Below are positions 8,345 through 16,653 of a stretch of DNA of 49,847 nucleotides, piece by piece. Under the pieces are notes generated by a model, which did no database searches, was not told where the DNA came from, and saw only the letters and a program-made list of their open reading frames with translations. Positions within the stretch are counted from its first letter, which is position 1; each line of letters opens with the position of its first letter. The stretch is from Lachnospiraceae bacterium. GTDB taxonomy: Bacteria > Bacillota > Clostridia > Lachnospirales > Lachnospiraceae. Made by a program: the position numbers and the translations under genes. Where the stretch lies: positions 1 through 49,847 of the forward strand of contig JAFZNO010000089.1 of assembly GCA_017552985.1 (NCBI GenBank), written 5' to 3'.

Positions 8345-9145
8345 GACAAGCCGATGATCTAATATCCTTTGTCAACCTTGATGTTGGCGGGGATTAAGGA
8401 GATTTTGATCATCAGCACGCCAGATGACACGCCGTGTTTTGAGGCATTGCTAGGTGACGGAAGTCAGTTCGTAATTAAGTTGTCATACAAGGTTCAGCCC
8501 AGTCCTGACGGACTTGCGCAGGCTTTTATTCTTGGCGATGAGTTTCTTGATGGTGAAGCAGGAGCTATGATTCTTGGCGGCAACATCTTCTATGGGAATG
8601 GATTCCGAACGCTTTTAAAGGCTGCCGTAAAAGATGCCGAGGAAAATGGCAGGGCGACTGTGTTTGGTTATTATGTTACGGATCCTGAGAGATTTGGCGT
8701 GGTGGCATTTGATGAAAACGGAAAGGCTACGAGCATTGAGGAGAAACCGAAGGAGCCGAAGTCTAATTATGCCGTGACAGGGCTGTATTTCTATCCCGCA
8801 GGCGTTAGCGCAAGGGCAAAACAGGTGAAGCCAAGTGCCAGGGGAGAATTGGAAATAACGACGCTGAATGAAATGTATCTGAATGACGGACAGCTTGATG
8901 TACAGCTGCTTGGCCGCGGGTTTGCGTGGCTTGATACGGGAACAATGTCATCTCTGTTACAGGCAGCGAATTTCGTGGAGACGATTCAAGGCAGACAGGG
9001 AATCGTTGTCAGCGCTCCGGAAGAAATCGCATTTATCAACGGATTTATTGATAAAGAGAAATTGATGGAAAGCGCCAAGGCTTATGGAAAGAGCCCATAC
9101 GGGGAGCATCTGAAGGCCGTGGCGGAAGGAAGGGTGAAGTATTGA
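8345..9145 (+). pseudogene. rfbA: Glucose-1-phosphate thymidylyltransferase remnant (rfbA, copy 1)
   Basis: The sequence reads DKPMI, a TAA stop at 8360-8362 where the family has Tyr, then [22 protein letters not shown] and on to a normal C-terminus ending in EGRVKY. The first 20-25 residues, including the GGxGTRLxPxT nucleotide-binding motif, are missing, and the upstream sequence is unrelated. A TTG at 8369 could reopen a 258-aa frame, but that product would lack the active-site loop. The gene normally starts dTDP-rhamnose synthesis. Its 3'-terminal 249 nt (8897-9145) recur in diverged form at 16130-16378. The rest of the frame is well preserved, so the inactivation is probably recent. Confidence 0.88.
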
Positions 9146-9191
9146 TTCTAAGTAAGTATTGAGAGGTTGTTCGTCGATAAAGGAGTTCGCT

Positions 9192-9401
9192 ATGTACGGA
9201 ATGACGATTGAAGAAATGATGCTTTGTGCTAAGATATTTGCGTTTGCCATGGGTGACAGGAACGTCTCCATGACCCAATTGGACAAGGATGCGGCATATG
9301 CCATGTTGAAGAGAATGGCTGATCAGAGATTGGATTGGACGGAAGCGCAAAAAGAGCAATTCAAGGCATTGGTGGATGGATGCAAGCAAGCTAGGGAATA
9401 A
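9192..9401 (+). CDS. Small hypothetical protein (69 aa)
   Basis: ATG 9192 follows AAAGGAG (9179-9185) by 6 nt, an excellent ribosome site, and gives a 69-aa mostly helical, soluble protein beginning MYGMTIEEMMLCAKIF. No known motif or family is recognised. It lies 46 nt after the rfbA remnant, and its 3' end overlaps the start of the next frame. It may be the tail gene of a lost module or a small accessory protein. Confidence 0.6.
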   Translation: MYGMTIEEMMLCAKIFAFAMGDRNVSMTQLDKDAAYAMLKRMADQRLDWTEAQKEQFKALVDGCKQARE

Positions 9402-9849
9402 AGGAAGAGATGCTTTCTTTTGGGAAGGAATGGAAGAATGGGGGACAGATGAAGTGCAGGGAACAACATTCACCGAATTGCAATATTGGGATGGGAAAAA
9501 ACAAAAAGCTCAAGAAAGAAAAGACAAAATAGTTAGTGAGGACATAGCCCTTATTGATAAAGCCTTAAAGACGGGAAATGAGAAAGAAATACGATTAGTT
9601 CATAAAAAGATAGATATCAAGTATCGTGACATAATTAAATACTTAGGGAAAGGAATGAATGAGTATTCCCAAGAATATGGATTCAATTATAATGATTTGA
9701 AATTGGGTTCTATGACGGAGAATTTGCATCTATTACGCTCAAAGCTAGAAGCTTTTAAAGAAGGATGGACAGAACTTAACGCAAAAGATGACAGCATGAT
9801 AAATATTATTAATGCGGTAAAGGAAAAATATTACGATGATGTTGATTAG
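9376..9849 (+). CDS. Hypothetical protein (157 aa), helical
   Basis: The frame overlaps the end of the 69-aa gene by 26 nt. The protein is highly charged and predicted to be helical or coiled, with repeated K/E-rich segments (QKAQERKDKIVSEDIALIDKAL) and no recognised domain. The true start is uncertain. ATG 9376 has a poor ribosome site, and ATG 9430 is preceded by GGGAAGGA at very short spacing. Overlap with the previous gene suggests one operon. No function can be given. Confidence 0.55.
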   Translation: MDASKLGNKGRDAFFWEGMEEWGTDEVQGTTFTELQYWDGKKQKAQERKDKIVSEDIALIDKALKTGNEKEIRLVHKKIDIKYRDIIKYLGKGMNEYSQEYGFNYNDLKLGSMTENLHLLRSKLEAFKEGWTELNAKDDSMINIINAVKEKYYDDVD

Positions 9850-9877
9850 GTATTATTGCAAGCTTACCATTCCTTAA

Positions 9878-10213
9878 ATTTCGTATTATACTAATGAGGA
9901 CCTGCGGACGTTTCTGGAACACTCGGAAGTTCCGCTCGACAACAACGACGCCGAGAGAAGCATCAAGAAGTTTTGTGTCGGCAAGCACAGCGGGCACCTG
10001 ATAGATTCCAAAAAGGGAGCCGAGGCAAGCGCCATGATGTATTCCATTGCGGAAACGGCAAAGGCAAACAATCTTAATCCCTTTGAGTATTTCAAGTATC
10101 TGATGGAGCAACTCAAGGAGTATCCGCGGGACAACGTTCCGGAGGACAAACTTAAGGAGCTGATGCCCTGGTCCTCGTCATTACCGGACTGCTGTAAACA
10201 ACTGAAGAGATGA
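9878..10213 (+). pseudogene. IS66-family transposase, C-terminal remnant
   Basis: An open stretch without a start encodes the last 110 residues of an IS66 transposase. The hallmark LDNNDAERSIKKFCVGKH is followed by GAEASAMMYSIAETAKANNLNPFEYF. The catalytic DDE core upstream is gone, and an in-frame TAA lies at 9875-9877. The element cannot transpose by itself. It shows that IS66 activity helped build the island. Confidence 0.92.
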
Positions 10214-10223
10214 TTATTTCAAG

Positions 10224-10253
10224 CGCCACCTCATTCGGGTGGCGTTAATTTTT
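10224..10253 (+). terminator. Terminator behind the IS66 remnant
   Basis: Stem CGCCACC (10224-10230) pairs with GGTGGCG (10238-10244), followed by TTAATTTTT. It isolates the transposase remnant from the RNA gene downstream. Confidence 0.8.
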
Positions 10254-10287
10254 CAGTCAGGCGACTTATTTACCTGATACGTTTATG

Positions 10288-10316
10288 TTGAAAAATACAA
10301 GACAAAATGTTATAAT
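10288..10316 (+). promoter_or_regulatory. Consensus promoter for a small RNA
   Basis: TTGAAA (10288-10293) and TATAAT (10311-10316) are separated by exactly 17 nt. Transcription would start near 10323, just before a structured, T-tract-terminated segment and not directly before an open frame. Confidence 0.8.
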
Positions 10317-10322
10317 ACATAA

Positions 10323-10421
10323 TAATAGGGAAGACGGCAAACGAAAAGAAAGCAAGCACTCTCCAAGGGAAAATTCTGGGTAGAAGAACAAAGAGTGATT
10401 TTTCGTATGCCGTGTTTTTTT
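10323..10421 (+). ncRNA. Candidate structured small RNA upstream of the AlbA_2 gene
   Basis: From the predicted start to a run of seven T (10415-10421) is about 99 nt. ACGGCAAACGAAAA (10334-10347) pairs with TTTTCGTATGCCGT (10400-10413) in 13 of 14 positions. Inside it CACTCT (10357-10362) pairs with AGAGTG (10392-10397), leaving an internal loop and a 29-nt apical loop with CCAAGGGAAAATTCTGGG. The long stem plus T-tract would also act as its terminator. No coding frame spans it. The class is unknown. It could be a regulatory or antitoxin RNA of the following genes, or an attenuator in their leader. Confidence 0.5.
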
Positions 10422-10493
10422 GAATTGAGTAGGTAAGAATGATTTATATTATAGATACTATATTTGTAATAGTACTTTTGGGCGGAGGTGTTT

Positions 10494-11327
10494 ATGGTGC
10501 AAGAGCAGTTTCAAATAAAGGATAAATTTTTTGACTTAATATCTAAAAATATGTCCAGAGATGGTTTTGTAAAGTTTTTAAAGGAGTCCTGTGGAGAACT
10601 TGACAATATTGATTTTAAAACAGATTGGATAGAAAAAGATAAGCTAGCCAAAATTATTTTGGCCATGGCCAATTCGGGAGGTGGTGCGATAATAATTGGC
10701 ATAAAAGAAACTGAAGAGAAAAAATACGAGCCGTGTGGAATAATAGAGATAAGAGATGCTGCTGATGTAGATAAGGATTTGGAGAAATATATTCCTCGCA
10801 ATCTGAGTTATACAATTTTGAATTTTGTTTATAACGACAGCTTATACGGAGAATTCTGTGGGAAGCAGTTTCAAACCATTATTATAAGTGATACACCAGA
10901 AAAATTACCATTCTTTGCATTGGCAGAATCAAAAAATATTAATAAGGATATTGTTTATGTAAGAAAGGGAACTTCATGTGTAAAGGCAACTTCCTCCGAT
11001 TTGGAAAGAATAATTCAAAGAAGATTGGAGAATATTTTTAAGGAGTCAAGTGATTTGAAATTAGAGGAACACCTTGTACAATTGAGATTACTCTATGATA
11101 GTATTCCTCGAAAAAAGAGAAGATTGGTGAAGCAGGGAACATATAGCTTAGCAGCGCTAACAGGGTTAAAAGCTTTGGTAGAAGGCATGGCAGGAATGTT
11201 TGGCGATCCGGACATATATGAAGAGATAGATAATGAAATTTACCCAGCAGAAGATTACGAACAGTTTTTGGTTAGGATGATTGAAAAAAAGAAACTCAAA
11301 ATTGAAAAGGTATTAGACCTTAAATAA
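10494..11327 (+). CDS. AlbA_2 (Schlafen-type) domain protein
   Basis: A 277-aa protein whose residues 15-165 match the AlbA_2/divergent AAA_4 domain. FLKESCGELDNIDFKTDW is followed by IILAMANSGGGAIIIGIKETEE, then a strand-rich stretch, and YVRKGTSCVKATSSDLERII. This fold is found in Schlafen-like proteins and many bacterial conflict systems, where it binds nucleic acid or nucleotides. The last third is helical and charged and is not recognised. GGAGG at 10484-10488 favours ATG 10494 over GTG 10488. It follows the structured RNA and precedes the HEPN and PHP-SMC genes in the same orientation, so these may form one module. Confidence 0.82.
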   Translation: MVQEQFQIKDKFFDLISKNMSRDGFVKFLKESCGELDNIDFKTDWIEKDKLAKIILAMANSGGGAIIIGIKETEEKKYEPCGIIEIRDAADVDKDLEKYIPRNLSYTILNFVYNDSLYGEFCGKQFQTIIISDTPEKLPFFALAESKNINKDIVYVRKGTSCVKATSSDLERIIQRRLENIFKESSDLKLEEHLVQLRLLYDSIPRKKRRLVKQGTYSLAALTGLKALVEGMAGMFGDPDIYEEIDNEIYPAEDYEQFLVRMIEKKKLKIEKVLDLK

Positions 11328-11400
11328 TTGGATCAGAATTGTAATATTTTTTGAAGGGACGAAATCATGATAATAAGGAAAAATGGATAGGTGGAGAATT

Positions 11401-12414
11401 ATGCGTGATGTCAAAATTTTTGTATCTATTTCGATTCCTATAATAGGAGATGAAAGCATCTCGAAGCTTCATCCGCCTGTAGGATTTAATTACCAAAAAA
11501 TACCATTCGAGAAATATTCCTATAAGAATTGTTTAATCAATGGCAATAATGAGGTTATAGTGGATTTTGAGAATGCAATACACGAGACGGATAATGTCAG
11601 ATATGTTATAACTCTAGAATTAGAAGAAGTAGTTTCCGCAAACTATAACAGTCTGGCGATTGAAGAAAGATTTTTGGATCATGAAGTACTACAAGAAATA
11701 TATAATTCCACTAAAGAGCGGTATGAAAAGGAATTACACCAGTATTTTTCGTTAATTCATATGTATAAAGAAGGGGAAGTTGCAAGGAAATTCTCCTTCT
11801 ATTCATTTAAGACGCAAGAAGGTTGTTTTAAAAAGACTTCATTAGTAATCACTAATAATGTAGATATGGTTACGCTTATTTTACATCCCATGATTATTGC
11901 GCAAGAGGAAATGGATTGCATGAATTCATTTCTTGCATTGGATTTTCCGGTATACTCATTGCTTAAGGAAGTTCTATTTGATGATTTAGAATACACATAT
12001 CATGTACTAGATAATACGACAAATTTCAAGAATTTAGTAACGGTTCTTGAGGTTCTTTTTCTGCGGGGAGATAACGGAAGCAAAAAAGAAATGTTGGCAA
12101 AAAGAATTGCTTTATTGTTGGAAAGTGATGATTCTGGGATTATTAGCACCTATAACAAAGTTAAGAGGATCTACGTGGATCGTAGCGATGCAGTTCATGA
12201 CGGGATATGTACGAATATTTCTAGAGGTGCTTTGGATGATTTGCGCAATCTCATAAGAATAATAGGAAGGAAATACATAAGTTACATTCAACGCCTATTA
12301 CAATCAGCGCCTAATATGACCTTCCAAGAGGCTAAGGATAAATTGGTTGATGACTTGATGAATAAAGTAGCGAAAAAAAACTCTGAAGGCATATTTTTAG
12401 AATCGAACTCATAA
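11401..12414 (+). CDS. HEPN-domain protein (putative RNase effector)
   Basis: A 337-aa protein. The C-terminal 110 residues form a helical HEPN-like domain with the R-x4-H signature RSDAVH (R261 to H266) in the context KRIYVDRSDAVHDG, typical of ApeA-type HEPN RNases. The N-terminal two thirds are mixed alpha-beta with no recognised domain and could be the sensor. GTGGAG shortly before ATG 11401 supports this start over ATG 11383. It lies 73 nt after the AlbA_2 gene and 159 nt before the PHP-SMC gene. HEPN proteins usually cleave RNA to stop phage growth. That role is inferred here. Confidence 0.8.
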   Translation: MRDVKIFVSISIPIIGDESISKLHPPVGFNYQKIPFEKYSYKNCLINGNNEVIVDFENAIHETDNVRYVITLELEEVVSANYNSLAIEERFLDHEVLQEIYNSTKERYEKELHQYFSLIHMYKEGEVARKFSFYSFKTQEGCFKKTSLVITNNVDMVTLILHPMIIAQEEMDCMNSFLALDFPVYSLLKEVLFDDLEYTYHVLDNTTNFKNLVTVLEVLFLRGDNGSKKEMLAKRIALLLESDDSGIISTYNKVKRIYVDRSDAVHDGICTNISRGALDDLRNLIRIIGRKYISYIQRLLQSAPNMTFQEAKDKLVDDLMNKVAKKNSEGIFLESNS

Positions 12415-12573
12415 CCGTATAGCGCTTAAATTTCGCAAGGTCGTTCAAGCATAAGATGAATAAGAAGGACATTAAATATGTGGGCAAAATTGCATAGAAA
12501 TGTAATGTTGGGTATAATTAAATCGAGGAAATGAGGGAACGAGCAAAAAAGTGAACAGGGGAGGATACAAAAT

Positions 12574-15228
12574 ATGGCATTGGCTAAATGGTATAAGATT
12601 GATTTTCATACTCATACTCCGGAGAGCAATTGCTTTGGTGATAAAAGTATAACTGCAGAGCAGTGGGTTACAGCGGCGAAAGATGCTGGATTGGATGCGG
12701 TCGTTATTACGGATCATAATTCAGTTGGTTTTTTGTCAAAAATAGAGGTATTGGAAAAAGAAACAATGGGAGGGTTAAAGGTATTTTATGGTATTGAAGT
12801 TTGTGTTACTGCAGATTTTACGCATTTTCTGATTATATTTGATGATAATCTTTCTGCAAGGAATGTAGAGGATATAGTTATAGGTGATTTGGGATTAAAA
12901 AGAGATAGCTGGGCAGATACGACCCATTATGTAACGGAGGATCAGCTTAAAACGCTATGCTCAGAAAAGAGAAAACAAGTTTTTATTATTCCAGCACATT
13001 TTGCTTCTGACAAAGGACTAGCTAAGAGTAATATAAATGCCATAAAGAGTTTTCAGGATTATCTCAAGTTCGATGCAGTTGAAGTAAGAAATAATAATGA
13101 CATAAATGAGTACAATAATAAGTTGAATAATAAGGCAATTAATAAAGCTGTGTTAATATCTGGATCAGACAATCCGTCAAATAAAGATGAAGCAGTTCAT
13201 TCGGTGGAGGGGATTGGAAAACGGTTTACATGGGTTAAGACCTCTTCATTGACATTTGAAGGATTAAGGCAAGTTTTTTTAGACCCAGAGAACAGATGTA
13301 TTAATTATCTGCAATTACAAGAAATCGGACTGGATTTTAATCCAAATGAAGTGTCGTATAATTATATTTCTGGAATTAATTTCTCAAATATCTCACACAT
13401 GGAAAACATGAGCATAAGGTTTTCACCTGGCTTAAACTGTATAGTTGGTGGCAGGGGCACGGGAAAATCAACTATTGTAGAAGCAATACATTGCGGTTTG
13501 GGGAATATAGACACATTGTCTGAGAGTGAAATTCTAAGCAAAACATTCTTATCTGGTGGAGAAATAAAAACATTTTATAATTTTGGAATCTCTAAAGAGT
13601 ATGTGATTATCGCAAAGAAAGATAAACAGTCGGTACAATATATATGCAATGATGATGAAGGTGTTGTGAAGGATTCGCCAGATTTTAAGATTGATTACTA
13701 TGGACAAAAAGATATTTTTCAACTGATAGAGAATAATGAGAAAAAAGATAAGGACGAACAGAGGTCGCCACTTATCCAAAAGATTGACAATAAGATAGAA
13801 ACAAAACTTTTTGATATAAAAGAAGATTTGACGAATAAACTTGGTGACATAGAGAAGAATTCTGCTATTTACAGGAATAATAGGAAGCTCATCGCGGAGA
13901 TTCCGACCATCACTACAGAAATGCGGAAAGAAGAAGCTATATTAAACAAATTTAATGCAAGTGGCATAGAGAATGTAAGAAAAGAGCTAGAAATAGTAGA
14001 AGACGCCGTAAAAAGAACAAATGATCATGTGAATACTCATATTAATGCTATAGATAGAATTAAAAATGAGTTTATTGGATATCGAGATGAGTATGGGAAG
14101 ACTTATGCAAGATTAAGAGAAAACTTAAACAAAAATATGGACAGCATTAAGGCATTAGATGATATTTTGAAAAGCTGTGATCGGATTGTTGATTTTTTCG
14201 AAGAGGAAAAGATGAAGATATCACAGCTTGTTGAAATATATGCCAATGCAAAAGTTCACGAGGAAGTGGAGACTTTGAGGGAAAGATACGCCCATACACT
14301 TCAAAGCATACAGGGTACAGGAAGCGAGAATATTGAATCTATTCAAGATAAACTACAGTTTGATCGAAATAGGTTGGATAGGCTTTCGGTATTGGTTAAA
14401 GAGCAATTTAAAATAGTTAAAGACTTGAAAGAGGCTGTAGATGAATTTGTTAATACGCGGATTAATCTTAGCAAAATCAGATGTGAGGAAATCAAAAAAA
14501 TGCCGATGGATGGTATTGATTTCACTATAAAAACCATGGCAGATGTTGATAATTGGAAGAATTCATTAAAGAAAGAATTCTCAAGAGATACTTTTGATGA
14601 AGATTTTTCTCGTCTTGCAGATTATGTATTAGACGACGAAAATATGTATCAACATTATAGAGATTTCTTAAATTTTGTGTTAATATCTGACACGGGAGAT
14701 CTATCAGAGTTTTGTCCACTCAGTTTTTCTGGTAAGTTTATTAATCTTTGGAAAGATAAGAATAAAAATAATACGCTCAGTGCTTTGGTTAATGTAATGC
14801 CAGATGATAAAGTAGAAATAACAATTAATGAAAATGGAGTAACAACAAGTATTAATGAAGGGTCACCAGGACAGAAGTGTGCGGCGCTTCTAACATTTAT
14901 ACTAAATAGTGGAGATGATCCGCTGATTATTGATCAGCCAGAGGATGATCTGGATACAAGTTTGATATATAATTTAATTGTTAAATCAATTAGAAATATT
15001 AAAAAACATAGACAGATAATTATAGTTACGCACAACCCTAACATTCCTGTTTTAGGAGATGCGGAAGGAATTATAGTATTAGAGAGAAACTTGAGAGGAA
15101 AGGTTGATTTTAGAAAAAATAAGAAGGCTGGTTGTATAGAAGAGAAAGAAATCAGAAATGGTATATGTGAGATCATGGAAGGAGGCGAAGAGGCATTTCG
15201 GAAAAGAGAAGAGAAATATGTTTATTGA
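12574..15228 (+). CDS. PHP-domain / SMC-like ATPase (TrlF-like)
   Basis: An 884-aa two-module protein. Residues 1-240 form a PHP metal-dependent phosphoesterase domain: DFHTHTPES with the metal-binding HxH, AVVITDHNS, an IPAHF histidine, and GSDNP. Residues 270-884 form an SMC/RecF-type ATPase with Walker A GGRGTGKST (about 290), a central coiled coil of 350 residues, an ABC signature-like SPGQK and Walker B LIIDQPEDDLD (about 781), then a VTHNPNIP switch. This architecture matches proteins annotated as TrlF-family AAA-like ATPases in defence islands. That name is given from memory. AGGGGAGG 9 nt before ATG 12574 fixes the start. It could sense DNA ends and hydrolyse nucleotides or nucleic acid. 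Confidence 0.9.
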   Translation: MALAKWYKIDFHTHTPESNCFGDKSITAEQWVTAAKDAGLDAVVITDHNSVGFLSKIEVLEKETMGGLKVFYGIEVCVTADFTHFLIIFDDNLSARNVEDIVIGDLGLKRDSWADTTHYVTEDQLKTLCSEKRKQVFIIPAHFASDKGLAKSNINAIKSFQDYLKFDAVEVRNNNDINEYNNKLNNKAINKAVLISGSDNPSNKDEAVHSVEGIGKRFTWVKTSSLTFEGLRQVFLDPENRCINYLQLQEIGLDFNPNEVSYNYISGINFSNISHMENMSIRFSPGLNCIVGGRGTGKSTIVEAIHCGLGNIDTLSESEILSKTFLSGGEIKTFYNFGISKEYVIIAKKDKQSVQYICNDDEGVVKDSPDFKIDYYGQKDIFQLIENNEKKDKDEQRSPLIQKIDNKIETKLFDIKEDLTNKLGDIEKNSAIYRNNRKLIAEIPTITTEMRKEEAILNKFNASGIENVRKELEIVEDAVKRTNDHVNTHINAIDRIKNEFIGYRDEYGKTYARLRENLNKNMDSIKALDDILKSCDRIVDFFEEEKMKISQLVEIYANAKVHEEVETLRERYAHTLQSIQGTGSENIESIQDKLQFDRNRLDRLSVLVKEQFKIVKDLKEAVDEFVNTRINLSKIRCEEIKKMPMDGIDFTIKTMADVDNWKNSLKKEFSRDTFDEDFSRLADYVLDDENMYQHYRDFLNFVLISDTGDLSEFCPLSFSGKFINLWKDKNKNNTLSALVNVMPDDKVEITINENGVTTSINEGSPGQKCAALLTFILNSGDDPLIIDQPEDDLDTSLIYNLIVKSIRNIKKHRQIIIVTHNPNIPVLGDAEGIIVLERNLRGKVDFRKNKKAGCIEEKEIRNGICEIMEGGEEAFRKREEKYVY

Positions 15229-15407
15229 GCAAGGTCAATAGCGTAGAAACCATTAACTCAGATGGGTTCTCATTTCTAAAATCTTATCTGGATAGAAGAA
15301 AAAAGAAGGGGCTAGAGGTGTCATATATAAGACATATCTTGAGCAGTCAAGTTTTTTTGGCTGTCTGATCGTAGCAATGCTAACCTTTCTCGAAAAGAGA
15401 AATAAGC

Positions 15408-15442
15408 AAAAAACAGCCCACCCTGTGACCGGCAGGATGGGC
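15408..15442 (-). terminator. Minus-strand rho-independent terminator
   Basis: Read on the minus strand, GCCCATCCTG (15442-15433) pairs with CAGGGTGGGC (15425-15416) with one mismatch and is followed by TGTTTTTT. It would stop transcription leaving the istB remnant leftward. Confidence 0.7.
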
Positions 15443-15621
15443 GCCTCTGACATACCCTAATGATTGACCCGAAAAAGACATGACCCTAAAAAACTTTGTA
15501 TACTCTGAACTTATATGGTGTGGGATCTGGGAAGGATGCTTGTGACATAAAGTGCCAAAACAGCTCCAGTAAGCTGTCATTCATGAGTACGGAACATCAA
15601 ATGCAAACGTCAAGCAAAAAT

Positions 15622-15775
15622 TTACGTAGTTAGGTAATCTTTTTTTTATGTCGTATGGTAAGAAGAATTTTATGTTGTATGGTAAGGAGTTTTTTACGTG
15701 GTTAGGTAAGGAGATTTTTACGTGCCTTGGTAAGCACTTTTTTACGTCTCCCTGTGCCCCGTAAGGTAAGGCACT
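15622..15775. repeat. 24-bp-period direct repeat array beside istB remnant
   Basis: Units begin at 15622, 15646, 15670, 15694, 15718 and 15742, each exactly 24 bp apart. Each starts TTAYGT, and the first five continue with GGTAA at the same offset and a T-rich end. The sixth unit diverges after TTACGT, although GGTAAG reappears at about 15765. There are no spacers of constant repeat-spacer type, so this is not CRISPR. IS21-family ends carry multiple transposase-binding repeats, and the array lies exactly where the istB-side end should be. Binding-site function is therefore the best reading. Confidence 0.75.
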
Positions 15776-15778
15776 TTG

Positions 15779-16129
<351 letters not shown>

Positions 16130-16378
16130 GACGTGCAGCTGCTCTGGCGCGGATTTGCATGGCTGGATACGGGGACAATGGCGTCGCTTTTGCAGGCAGC
16201 CAATTTCGTAGAGACCATCCAGAGCAGACAGGGGATCGTTATCAGCGCTCCGGAAGAGATTGCGTATATTAATGGATTTATTGGTAAGGAGAAATTGGCG
16301 GAGTCCGCCAAGGCGTATGGAAAGAGCCCGTATGGAGAGCATCTGAAGGCCGTGGCGGAAGGAAGGGTGAAGTACTAA
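16130..16378 (+). pseudogene. rfbA: rfbA 3'-terminal remnant (copy 2)
   Basis: These 249 nt encode the last 82 residues of glucose-1-phosphate thymidylyltransferase ([19 protein letters not shown] through EGRVKY) and align without any gap to 8897-9145, with scattered, mostly third-position differences. The upstream part of the gene is replaced by an inverted istB fragment, so the open frame that runs through both is an artefact. Divergence between the copies argues against a recent duplication at this site and for two different source alleles or an old event. Confidence 0.9.
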
Positions 16379-16492
16379 GTAGATTAGTGTATTTGCTTGT
16401 GGGTGTAGGGAACAGGAAACAAGGCGATAAAAAATGTTAGTAATCAATTGAGAGGTTACGAACTTCGTAAAATGGGTGAGAGTTGAACATGA

Positions 16493-16524
16493 ACCGCCAA
16501 AGACAAATGTCAACGGCGGTTTTT
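16493..16524 (+). terminator. Rho-independent terminator
   Basis: Outer stem ACCGCC (16493-16498) pairs with GGCGGT (16515-16520). Inside it GACA (16502-16505) pairs with TGTC (16508-16511). TTTTT follows. It lies between the rfbA tail and the ApeA-like gene and may be the original terminator of the rfbA gene. Confidence 0.75.
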
Positions 16525-16653
16525 ATGCGTTAGAAAGATTTGTTTAGGGGATGGGTCGGATTCAATTTTTTGTTTTTGGGAGAAAGGTTTCTTATAGTTC
16601 TCTAAATGGCAAAAGGTTTTTCTGCATAAGGGACAAATTAAAACGAAAGGAAT

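Larger units (their letters stand above)
15229..15778. other. Gene-free mobile-element border
   Basis: No gene is supported. The stretch holds a minus-strand terminator (15408-15442) and a 24-bp-period direct repeat array (15622-15775). Between them (about 15450-15620) nothing was recognised. It probably is the outer end of a decayed IS21-type element plus older debris. Confidence 0.6.

Noticed and set aside
15622-15775. CRISPR-like array
   Set aside because: Units are contiguous 24-bp repeats without separate spacers, degenerate, and there are no cas genes.
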